DNA of 5,127 bases, from assembly GCA_016214375.1 (NCBI GenBank), contig JACROQ010000090.1, forward strand, positions 1 through 5,127. The letters run 5' to 3'. Origin of the DNA: Nitrospirota bacterium. GTDB lineage: Bacteria > Nitrospirota > 9FT-COMBO-42-15 > HDB-SIOI813. Every line of letters starts with the position of its first letter. Positions within the stretch are counted from its first letter, which is position 1. The notes below the pieces were generated by a model. That model saw only the letters and a program-made list of their open reading frames with translations, ran no database searches and was not told the origin of the DNA. Below, piece after piece: positions 1 through 5,127 of this stretch. The translations under genes were made by a program, and so were the position numbers.

Positions 1-1
1 C

Positions 2-409
2 CGGATAACAGAATCCTTTAAGCGGTTGTGCAGAAGACATGAGTACATGATCGTTGAGGGTATTGGAGGGGTATTGGTCCCTATCACACAGAATTTTTAT
101 GTGGCGGACCTGATAAAAAGACTCAGACTCCCGGCCATCGTGGTCACAAGGCCCGGTCTTGGGACCATCAATCATACGATCCTCACCATAAATTGCCTGA
201 GGGAGAGAAAGATTCCGATCAAAGGGATTGTTGTAAACTACAGTCTGAAGGAAAAAGATACTCTGGCGGAAAAAAGAGGTCCTGAAACAATTGGGAGTCT
301 CTCCAGAGTCCCCATCCTTGGAATTATTCCCTATCTGTCAAAGGGAATTCCTGCCGGAGCAAATCCCTTCCTTAAGCTCGCTGACTGCCTTTTTGACATC
401 CGGGGCTGA
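2..409 (+). CDS. bioD: Dethiobiotin synthetase BioD, C-terminal part (5' end outside window)
   Basis: BioD closes the ureido ring of dethiobiotin from 7,8-diaminopelargonate, CO2 and ATP in the cytoplasm, the step before biotin synthase. The frame is open from the left edge (first full codon at base 2) and ends at TGA 407-409, giving 136 residues. The family is usually about 220-240 residues, so the N-terminal P-loop lies off the window. Visible family motifs are VEGIGGVLVPI (fragment residues 18-28; the Glu and glycines match the metal/phosphate loop, canonical VEGAGG), TRPGLGTINHT, then GIVVNY, whose Asn matches the nucleotide-base contact, and ILGIIPYL near the end. A TTG at base 26 is internal, not a start, because homology continues upstream of it. 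The gene converges on thiE and shares its last 72 bases with it. Identification is firm; the missing half cannot be judged. Confidence 0.93.
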   Translation, partial: RITESFKRLCRRHEYMIVEGIGGVLVPITQNFYVADLIKRLRLPAIVVTRPGLGTINHTILTINCLRERKIPIKGIVVNYSLKEKDTLAEKRGPETIGSLSRVPILGIIPYLSKGIPAGANPFLKLADCLFDIRG

Positions 410-979
410 CAGGACTGCGGATATGACGGCGGCTCCGTCAGCTCCGGCCCTGATCACGGCAGAGACATTCCCCTGGTCAATGCCGCCAATTACTATAACC
501 GGCATTGACACAGAGCCCCTGATTCTCCTCACCCCTTCAAGACCGTGCGGGCTTGTTACCCTCTTTGTGACAGAATGAAATATAGGACCAAACCCTATAT
601 AATCCACATCCAGTCGGCCTGCATCTACTGCCTCTTCCATGCTATGAGTGGAGATACCTATCACCTTATCCCTCCCGAGTATCCTCCTCGCAACATCCAC
701 CGGGATGTCTTCCTGTCCGAGGTGAACCCCGTCGGCCCCTGCCCCGAGGGCGAGTGCAGGATCATCGTTCACAATGAACATAACTCCTGCCTCTTCTGTA
801 ACCTCTCGAAGCCTCTTCGCCACACTCAATGCCCCTTTTCCATACAAAATCTTCTCCCGGTACTGGATAACATCTACCCCAGTCTCTGCAGCTTCGATTG
901 CAATGGAAACAATATCCCGGTTTGTATACTGCTGATCCAAGATCAGATAGAGTCCGCCTATCTTTCCTCTGTTTGGCAT
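338..979 (-). CDS. thiE: Thiamine phosphate synthase ThiE
   Basis: ThiE joins HMP-pyrophosphate and thiazole phosphate to make thiamine monophosphate, in the cytoplasm. The 213-residue product has normal family length and a TIM-barrel motif series: GLYLILD at residues 9-15, QYREK (39-43), VNDD (70-73), ADGVHLGQED (82-91), IGIS (107-110), GPIF (131-134) followed by SVTK (136-139), IVIGGI (162-167) and GADGAAVISAV (179-189). The pyrophosphate-binding Arg and Lys of QxRxK, the Asn-Asp pair and the Lys after GPIF are all present. The first Thr of the usual TxTK is Ser136, a conservative change. The ATG at 979 lies 5 bases after the accC stop, with no convincing Shine-Dalgarno sequence, so translation is probably coupled to accC. 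I see no thiamine riboswitch ahead of it. Its last 23 codons overlap bioD antisense. TenI, a ThiE paralogue, is the main alternative, but the complete catalytic set favours ThiE. Confidence 0.93.
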   Translation of the reverse strand: MPNRGKIGGLYLILDQQYTNRDIVSIAIEAAETGVDVIQYREKILYGKGALSVAKRLREVTEEAGVMFIVNDDPALALGAGADGVHLGQEDIPVDVARRILGRDKVIGISTHSMEEAVDAGRLDVDYIGFGPIFHSVTKRVTSPHGLEGVRRIRGSVSMPVIVIGGIDQGNVSAVIRAGADGAAVISAVLSAPDVKKAVSELKEGICSGRNSL

Positions 980-984
980 AACTA

Positions 985-2325
985 TTATGGGTTCAGCAGT
1001 TGGTCAACTAAGTTTGTGGAATATTTTCCGGCAAGGAATTGGGGACTTTTGAGAAGTCTTTTGTGGAATAGGATCGTCGTTTTTATCCCCTCGATCACGA
1101 ATTCATCGAGTGCCCGGCTCATCTTGGATATTGCCTCTTCCCGGTCCGAACCATGAACGATCAGTTTTGCAATGACAGAGTCGTAGTAAGGCGGGACAGT
1201 GTAACCCGCATAAGCGCCTGAATCTATCCTGACACCCGGCCCCCCCGGGGCACAATAGGCGGTGATCCGGCCCGGTGAGGGGATAAATTTTTCAGAATCT
1301 TCAGCGTTAATCCTGCACTCAATACTGTGACCTGTCATCCGAACCTCTTTCTGTGTATTTCTCAAGGACTCTCCCGCCGCAATCCGTATCTGCTCCTTCA
1401 CAATATCTATTCCTGTGGTCATCTCTGTGATAGGATGCTCCACCTGGATGCGTGTATTCATCTCCATGAAGTAGAAATTATTTTCTTCGTCTACCAGAAA
1501 CTCGATGGTGCCGGCGTTGATATAATCTACAAACTTTACGGCCTTGACAGCCGCATCTCCCATCTTTCTTCTCATTTTATCATCCACGATTGGAGAGGGA
1601 GTCTCCTCTAAGAGTTTCTGATGTCTCCGCTGGACGGAACAGTCCCGTTCACCGAGATGGATGACACTCCCGGATTTATCCGCCAATATCTGCACCTCAA
1701 TGTGCCTGGGGTTAGAAAAGAATTTCTCGATATAGACCTCGTCATTCCCGAAAGAGGCTTTGGCCTCTGCCTGCGCCATCAGAAAGGTGTTGATGAGTTC
1801 TTGCTCTTTGCGGACTACCCTCATCCCTCTGCCGCCGCCGCCCGCACAGGCCTTGATGATTATGGGAAACCCGACCTCCTTTGCCGCATCCAGGGCCTCT
1901 TTTTCTGAAGAGACTACCCCCCGGCTGCCGGGCATAATAGGCATACCGCACTTGATCATGGTCTCTTTTGCCTTCGCCTTGTCCCCCATGAGGGCGATAT
2001 TATCCGGTGTCGGACCGATAAAGACAATCCCTGCAGCCTCACAGGCCTCGGCAAAATGGGCATTCTCTGCAAGAAAACCATATCCGGGATGAATGGCCTC
2101 GGCATCCCTGATCTCTGCCGCACTCAGGATATTCGGGATGTTTCTGTAACTCTGCGCGCTGTCAGGAGGGCCCACGCAGACCCGTTCATCGGCGAACCGG
2201 ACATAGAGTGCGGACTCATCGGCTTTTGAATAGATGGCCACAGTCTTGATACCCAGCTCTTTGCAGGCCCGTATTATCCTGAGGGCTATCTCTCCGCGGT
2301 TGGCTATGAGAATCTTATGAAACAT
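985..2325 (-). CDS. accC: Biotin carboxylase subunit of acetyl-CoA carboxylase, AccC
   Basis: AccC uses ATP and bicarbonate to carboxylate the biotin carried by AccB, the first half-reaction of malonyl-CoA synthesis. At 446 residues it matches the stand-alone bacterial enzyme (E. coli 449), so it is not a fused pyruvate or propionyl-CoA carboxylase. It begins MFHKILIANRGEIA, the classic N-terminal biotin carboxylase domain. The ATP-grasp domain follows, with GDK (Lys116), IIKACAGGGGRGMR (Lys158 and the glycine-rich loop at 162-165), HIEVQ (His208), RRHQK (His235, Lys237), Glu275 and EMNTRIQVEH (Glu288, Asn290, Arg292, Glu296). The C-terminal domain has ECRINAED (Arg338) and YTVPPYYDS. All catalytic and metal-binding residues known from E. 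coli are present. The ATG at 2325 sits 5 bases after the accB stop without a clear ribosome binding site, and an out-of-frame ATG lies at 2330. Coupled expression with accB fits their 1:1 working partnership. The accA/accD carboxyltransferase genes are not in the window. Confidence 0.98.
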   Translation of the reverse strand: MFHKILIANRGEIALRIIRACKELGIKTVAIYSKADESALYVRFADERVCVGPPDSAQSYRNIPNILSAAEIRDAEAIHPGYGFLAENAHFAEACEAAGIVFIGPTPDNIALMGDKAKAKETMIKCGMPIMPGSRGVVSSEKEALDAAKEVGFPIIIKACAGGGGRGMRVVRKEQELINTFLMAQAEAKASFGNDEVYIEKFFSNPRHIEVQILADKSGSVIHLGERDCSVQRRHQKLLEETPSPIVDDKMRRKMGDAAVKAVKFVDYINAGTIEFLVDEENNFYFMEMNTRIQVEHPITEMTTGIDIVKEQIRIAAGESLRNTQKEVRMTGHSIECRINAEDSEKFIPSPGRITAYCAPGGPGVRIDSGAYAGYTVPPYYDSVIAKLIVHGSDREEAISKMSRALDEFVIEGIKTTILFHKRLLKSPQFLAGKYSTNLVDQLLNP

Positions 2326-2330
2326 ACCAT

Positions 2331-2846
2331 TTATGAGACAGGGTCTATCTTAAACAGCGCCTCACCATACTCCACAGGCTGGGAATCCTGGACCAGGACC
2401 TCAACGATCTTTCCATCCATTTCTGATTCTATCTCGTTCATCAGTTTCATGGCCTCAACGATACAAAGAATCTGACCCTTCTTCACCACATCACCCACAT
2501 TGACATAGGGTTCTTTGTCCGGAGACGACGCCCGATAGAACGTCCCGACAATAGGGGAACTGACTGTATAATATTTATCCTCTCCAGCCTCAGATGCCTG
2601 ATGCGCCGGGCTTTGCACTGCTGAGGAGGCAGAGAGTGTTGCTGACACCTTATCCTGTATTTTCCTCAACCCGGATACCGTCGGGGTTGCAGATTTCTTA
2701 ATCCTGACCCGAACCCCTCCCTTTTCTATTTCAAGCTCAGAGACCTCTGTTTCTTTAATGAGGTCCATGAGTACTTTGATGTCATCGATGTCGACCCATG
2801 GCTTCTTTGCCGATTTTAACGGTTTAGGTTCAGTGGACTCTTTCAT
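2331..2846 (-). CDS. accB: Biotin carboxyl carrier protein of acetyl-CoA carboxylase, AccB
   Basis: AccB carries covalently bound biotin between biotin carboxylase and the carboxyltransferase. The 171 residues fall into four parts: a lysine-rich leader (1-17), a conserved N-terminal segment with DIKVLMDLIKETEVSELEIE (about 22-41), a Ser/Ala/Gln linker (about 52-88) and the biotinyl domain (about 92-168). The biotinylation site is EAMKLM with Lys134 as acceptor. The 'thumb' characteristic of acetyl-CoA carboxylase carriers is visible as GTFYRASSPDKEPYV (101-115), which separates it from lipoyl domains and from other biotin carriers. The leader makes it longer than E. coli AccB (156 residues); no alternative in-frame start exists between it and the conserved part. 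The ATG shares four bases (ATGA) with the efp stop and is preceded by GAAAGGG, so it is likely coupled to efp. Confidence 0.97.
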   Translation of the reverse strand: MKESTEPKPLKSAKKPWVDIDDIKVLMDLIKETEVSELEIEKGGVRVRIKKSATPTVSGLRKIQDKVSATLSASSAVQSPAHQASEAGEDKYYTVSSPIVGTFYRASSPDKEPYVNVGDVVKKGQILCIVEAMKLMNEIESEMDGKIVEVLVQDSQPVEYGEALFKIDPVS

Positions 2847-2857
2847 CTCACCCTTTC
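2843..2857 (-). promoter_or_regulatory. accB ribosome binding site and ATGA stop/start overlap with efp
   Basis: Minus-strand bases 2857-2851 read GAAAGGG, followed by TGAG and the ATG of accB. The ATG shares bases with the efp stop as ATGA (2846-2843). Such overlaps are well known to permit translational coupling; here it would tie accB translation to that of efp. Confidence 0.6.
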
Positions 2858-3403
2858 AATAAATTCCCCGGTGCGTGTATCAACCTTTATGCTATCCCCT
2901 TCGTTTAAATATAAGGGCACCTTCACGACGGCGCCTGTTTCAAGGACAGCAGGTTTTGAGCCCCCTGTAGCGGTGTCCCCCCGAATCCCAGGGTCGGTCT
3001 TTACTATTTTCAGCTCGACAAATAACGGCAGATCTATCCCTATAGGATTATCATTAAAGTAGAGAATATTCAGGACCATATTTTCTTTAAGGTAGTTTTT
3101 ACTCTCCCCAAGCTGATTCTCCCGCAGAAATAGTTGTTCAAATGTATTCACTTCCATAAAATAGTATTGTCCCTCGGCACAATAGAGGTATTGTACCTCC
3201 TTTTCCTCTAAATTGGGTTCGTCAAGTTTCTCACCTACCCGTAAGGTACGCTCAAGGATATTTCCGCTCTTGAGGCTCTTTAATTTTGTCCTGCAAAATG
3301 CCCCGCCTTTCCCGGGTTTGACATGCTGGGCCTCCACTACTATATAGGGCTCACCGTCTAATTCTACCTTGTTTCCTCCCCTCAAGTCACCTACACTAAT
3401 CAA
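2843..3403 (-). CDS. efp: Elongation factor P
   Basis: EF-P binds the ribosome between the P and E sites and relieves stalling at runs of proline. The 186-residue length is normal for the family (E. coli 188). Features seen: N-terminal KOW-like domain with LDGEPYIVVE, the loop VKPGKGGAF whose tip lysine is Lys32 (equivalent to the modified Lys34 of E. coli), a middle OB domain, and the C-terminal signature TDPGIRGDTATGGSKPAVLETGAVVKVPLYLNEGD split across about 136-170, ending in DTRTGEFIERV. The tip is Lys, not Arg, which excludes the rhamnosylated type; whether it is beta-lysylated, 5-aminopentanolated or unmodified cannot be told here. The start is TTG at 3403, chosen because GAGGAGGT lies 7 bases upstream and the protein then aligns with the family N-terminus. 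It sits between aroQ and accB, with no aminopeptidase gene before it. Confidence 0.97.
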   Translation of the reverse strand: MISVGDLRGGNKVELDGEPYIVVEAQHVKPGKGGAFCRTKLKSLKSGNILERTLRVGEKLDEPNLEEKEVQYLYCAEGQYYFMEVNTFEQLFLRENQLGESKNYLKENMVLNILYFNDNPIGIDLPLFVELKIVKTDPGIRGDTATGGSKPAVLETGAVVKVPLYLNEGDSIKVDTRTGEFIERVR

Positions 3404-3410
3404 AGTCTAT

Positions 3411-3418
3411 ACCTCCTC
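3411..3418 (-). promoter_or_regulatory. Strong ribosome binding site of efp
   Basis: On the minus strand the 18 bases between aroQ and efp read GAGGAGGT followed by 7 bases and then TTG. This is close to a full match to the anti-Shine-Dalgarno sequence at ideal spacing. It decides the TTG start of efp and is the strongest such site in the window, in keeping with the high output expected of a translation factor. Confidence 0.85.
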
Positions 3419-3421
3419 TAT

Positions 3422-3889
3422 CTATATGTTTTTTGATCCTCTGCTTGTCTTTGGACTTCTCGCTATTTCAACCGCCGCCCGTAATCCCAACAGGTAACTA
3501 TTGACTCCAAAACCGGAAATCTGTCCCGCAGCGACTTCTGAAATATAGGAGTGATGCCGGAATCCCTCTCTCCGGTATATATTTGAGATATGCACCTCAA
3601 TAACAGGCACATCGGATGCCACGACAGCATCCCGGAGGGCCACACTGGTGTGGGTATAACCTCCCGGGTTGAGCACAATGGCATCATACCTTTCTGATGC
3701 CTCGTGTATCTTGTCAATAAGGGCCCCTTCGGAGTTAGACTGGAATATGGTGATATCAACATCAAGCCCTTTTGCAAGTGTTCGGATTGTATCATTGACC
3801 TCTTCCAGGGTCATATTCCCGTATACCCCGACCTCCCTCTTTCCGAGCATGTTCAAGTTGGGACCATGAATGACCAATATCCGTTCCAC
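3422..3889 (-). CDS. aroQ: 3-dehydroquinate dehydratase, type II
   Basis: This enzyme removes water from 3-dehydroquinate to give 3-dehydroshikimate, the third step of the shikimate pathway to aromatic amino acids, in the cytoplasm. Its 155 residues are the normal size for the small dodecameric type II enzyme, unrelated to the AroD type I fold. Motifs: HGPNLNMLGKRE (8-19, with Arg18), YG with the catalytic Tyr23, FQSNSEG (49-55), NPGGYTHTS (74-82), EVHISN with catalytic His100, and FRHHSYIS (110-117, Arg111). Small departures are Val20 where REP is usual and IYRREG at 104-109 where IHxREx is common. The start is GTG at 3889: AGAGGT, formed by the last codons and stop of the TPR gene, lies at 3899-3894, and the sequence after it matches the family N-terminus. 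It ends at TAG, 18 bases before efp. Confidence 0.97.
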   Translation of the reverse strand: MERILVIHGPNLNMLGKREVGVYGNMTLEEVNDTIRTLAKGLDVDITIFQSNSEGALIDKIHEASERYDAIVLNPGGYTHTSVALRDAVVASDVPVIEVHISNIYRREGFRHHSYISEVAAGQISGFGVNSYLLGLRAAVEIARSPKTSRGSKNI

Positions 3890-3891
3890 AA

Positions 3892-4620
3892 TTACCTCTT
3901 GTTTCTCTGTACCACCTCCAGGAAATCCTGGAGCCGTTCTATCTGCCTCTCCTTCTCACGGCCTGATGACTGAACGCTGCTGCCTCGTAATTTTTCTTTG
4001 ATTGACCTGTTTTCCGGCTCCCTCTCCAGAATTCGCCTGTATATGTCCATGCCCTTTCCTATTTCTCCCTGTGCGACATACAAATCTCCCATCGTCTCTG
4101 TGACAAGTTCATCTTCTACCCTCTCTTGTTCCTTTTCCCTCTCCGCCTCGACCTCCCATGCAGAGGTAAAATCTATCTTGACGCCCTCCTGATGTATTGA
4201 GGGCAACGGTTCTCCCTTCTCTACGGTCTCTCCGGTCTCTGTACCCTCCTCCATCTTCTCAACCATAAGATTGGATAACAGCTCTGCTGTCTCTTTATCT
4301 TTGGGATTAAATATGAGCAGTGTCTCACAACCCTTGATCGCATCATCAAACCTTCCAAGATCCTTATATAATGAGACCAATTTACGGTGAGCAAACAGAT
4401 TATCAGGGCTAAGCTGTACCACGGACTCAAATTCCCGGATGGCCTCATGGATTATCCCCTTCTCAAGATAGGCCTTCCCCAGAGAAACCCTGGCTCCAAG
4501 GTAGTTGGGGTATATCTGGAGTCCTTCCTTGAGAACAGCAATGGCCTCATCGAACATGCCGGATTTCATATATTCTTCTGCGATAGGGATAAAAGATCTG
4601 CTCATTTTTCCCTTAACCAT
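3892..4620 (-). CDS. Tetratricopeptide repeat protein of unknown function
   Basis: A 242-residue soluble protein with no signal peptide or membrane segment. Three consecutive 34-residue TPR units are readable at about residues 10-43 (AEEYMKSGMFDEAIAVLKEGL), 44-77 (LGKAYLEKGIIHEAIREFESV) and 78-111 (LVSLYKDLGRFDDAIKGCETL), each with the small-residue and Pro positions of the repeat (YPN, SPDN, NPKD). A strongly acidic, Glu-rich linker follows (about 118-173), then a lone TPR-like unit at 174-207 and a charged C-terminal helix (about 222-240). The fold suggests a protein-protein scaffold; no partner can be named. ATG 4620 overlaps the coaBC stop by 8 bases. A second ATG at 4605 (Met6) has AAGGG four bases upstream and may be the true start. 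The stop is 2 bases before aroQ. Neighbours suggest co-expression with metabolic genes, not a shared function. Confidence 0.85.
   Translation of the reverse strand: MVKGKMSRSFIPIAEEYMKSGMFDEAIAVLKEGLQIYPNYLGARVSLGKAYLEKGIIHEAIREFESVVQLSPDNLFAHRKLVSLYKDLGRFDDAIKGCETLLIFNPKDKETAELLSNLMVEKMEEGTETGETVEKGEPLPSIHQEGVKIDFTSAWEVEAEREKEQERVEDELVTETMGDLYVAQGEIGKGMDIYRRILEREPENRSIKEKLRGSSVQSSGREKERQIERLQDFLEVVQRNKR
3894..3899 (-). promoter_or_regulatory. Ribosome binding site of aroQ, inside the end of the TPR gene
   Basis: The last coding bases and stop of the TPR gene (AAG AGG TAA) form AGAGGT four bases before the GTG of aroQ. This supports the GTG start and suggests that ribosomes ending the TPR gene can restart on aroQ. 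Confidence 0.65.
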
Positions 4621-5127
4621 TCCCGGGACCCATCCTTTTTAGGACATGGTCCAGGATCCTGTCTGCAACCTCAGACTTGGGCATTACGGGATACCCGGTT
4701 ATTCCCCCCCACTTGTCTATGACAGTCACCATATTGGTGTCTTTCTCAAAACCAGCCTCCGGGTGGCTGATATCATTGGCTACAATGAGGTCCAAATGTT
4801 TGGACTTCAGTTTCACCCTGGCGTTTTCAATCAGGTCTTCTGTCTCTGCGGCAAACCCTACTATAAGTTGGCGCCCTTTTTTCCTCTGGATCTCGGAAAG
4901 AATATCTGTCGTTTTGACCAAATTCAGAGTAACACTCTCCCCCTTTTTGATTTTTGTGTCAGACTTTTCAACGGGCCTGAAATCCGAGACGGCAGCAGCC
5001 ATGATCACCACATCCGCCTCTGCAAGCCGGTTCATCACCGAAGTATACATCTCTGCGGTCGTGGTGACATGGATACAATCGATCCCTGAAGGGGGCGTCA
5101 GTGCCGTTGGGCCACTGATCATGATGA
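4613..5127 (-). CDS. coaBC: CoaBC, C-terminal phosphopantothenate-cysteine ligase (CoaB) part; 5' end outside window
   Basis: CoaB activates 4'-phosphopantothenate with CTP and joins it to cysteine; the CoaC half of the usual fusion then decarboxylates the product on the way to coenzyme A. The frame is open to the right edge (171 codons including the first complete one, at 5125). The Met codon at 5122 is probably internal, because ISGPTAL matches the middle of the CoaB domain (canonical VTLVSGP), downstream of the NHSSGKMG motif, which is therefore off the window. Seen motifs: MAAAVSDFRP (41-50 counted from that Met), KIKK (57-60, site of the conserved catalytic lysine), VGFAAET (88-94), DLIVANDIS (111-119) and GFEKDTNMVTVID (124-136). 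Whether CoaC is fused upstream, as in most bacteria, cannot be seen, so a stand-alone CoaB remains possible. It is the most upstream gene of the leftward cluster in view. Confidence 0.93.
   Translation of the reverse strand, partial: IMISGPTALTPPSGIDCIHVTTTAEMYTSVMNRLAEADVVIMAAAVSDFRPVEKSDTKIKKGESVTLNLVKTTDILSEIQRKKGRQLIVGFAAETEDLIENARVKLKSKHLDLIVANDISHPEAGFEKDTNMVTVIDKWGGITGYPVMPKSEVADRILDHVLKRMGPGNG

Noticed and set aside
293..312. Imperfect hairpin downstream of thiE, considered as its terminator
   Set aside because: The stem is four pairs, a G-G mismatch and three pairs. The minus-strand sequence after it is not a T-run; the nearest six T lie about 18 bases farther on, at 275-270. It sits within bioD coding sequence.
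424..440. TGACGG/CCGTCA hairpin just after the bioD stop
   Set aside because: The short six-pair stem is not followed by T residues and lies in thiE codons, so it is not supported as a terminator.
545..1156. A 203-codon plus-strand open frame across the thiE-accC junction
   Set aside because: It is antisense to two well-supported genes, is rich in Cys, His and Ser as shadow frames often are, shows no family motif and has no ribosome binding site.
1239..1251. GC-rich perfect hairpin with a run of seven C (G on the coding strand)
   Set aside because: It encodes the conserved CAPGGPGV loop of AccC and has no T-run. The frame continues correctly through it, so there is no sign of a frameshift, though it is a possible slippage point for sequencing.
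1621..2092. Plus-strand open frames and a minus-strand frame at 1742-1951 inside accC
   Set aside because: accC is intact and fully conserved through this stretch, so these are reading-frame shadows.
3404..3421. Possible internal promoter between aroQ and efp
   Set aside because: This is the longest gap in the cluster, yet it holds only 18 bases, occupied by the efp ribosome binding site. No -35/-10 pair could be supported.
3463..3795. A 110-codon minus-strand frame inside aroQ
   Set aside because: It is out of frame with aroQ, whose motifs continue uninterrupted.
4646..5089. A 147-codon plus-strand open frame opposite coaBC
   Set aside because: It mirrors the strongly conserved CoaB frame and its translation has no recognisable motif.
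1..5127. tRNA, CRISPR, insertion sequence, riboswitch, toxin-antitoxin or defence system
   Set aside because: I saw no matching repeat, cloverleaf, transposase or conserved leader. The window is almost entirely filled by eight recognisable core or TPR genes.

Overview
This window is a densely packed stretch of bacterial chromosome. It holds core cofactor, fatty-acid and translation genes, and I see no mobile element, RNA gene, CRISPR array or repeat. Seven genes read leftward on the minus strand in the order coaBC (only its CoaB end is present), a TPR-protein gene, aroQ, efp, accB, accC and thiE. One gene reads rightward from the left edge: the 3' part of bioD. No two genes are separated by more than 18 bases, so the window contains no intergenic region worth describing separately.

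Right to left along the minus strand: coaBC (4613-5127, 5' end outside) makes phosphopantothenoylcysteine for coenzyme A. A 242-residue tetratricopeptide protein of unknown role (3892-4620) overlaps its end. aroQ (3422-3889, GTG start) is the type II dehydroquinase of the shikimate pathway. efp (2843-3403, TTG start behind a strong ribosome binding site) is elongation factor P. accB (2331-2846) and accC (985-2325) are the biotin carrier and biotin carboxylase of acetyl-CoA carboxylase. thiE (338-979) is thiamine phosphate synthase. Spacings of -8, +2, +18, -4, +5 and +5 bases imply one transcript whose promoter lies beyond the right edge.

The plus-strand bioD fragment (2-409) converges on thiE, and the last 72 bases of the two genes overlap. 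The two frames are codon-aligned, so each TGA stop lies opposite a TCA serine codon of the partner. This is the most unusual structural feature of the window.

Functionally the genes supply cofactors (CoA, biotin, thiamine) and feed the first step of fatty-acid synthesis. BioD makes the precursor of the biotin carried by AccB, and CoaBC supplies the CoA of the acetyl-CoA that AccBC helps carboxylate. The aroQ-efp-accB-accC order is a widespread bacterial arrangement; here it lacks the peptidase gene that lies between aroQ and efp in Bacillus. The protein sequences and the TPR/aroQ context suggest a Gram-negative anaerobe-type lineage such as Desulfobacterota, Nitrospirota or a neighbouring phylum. 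That placement is an impression only. I see no previously undescribed system here; the window looks like ordinary core genome with a few details worth checking.
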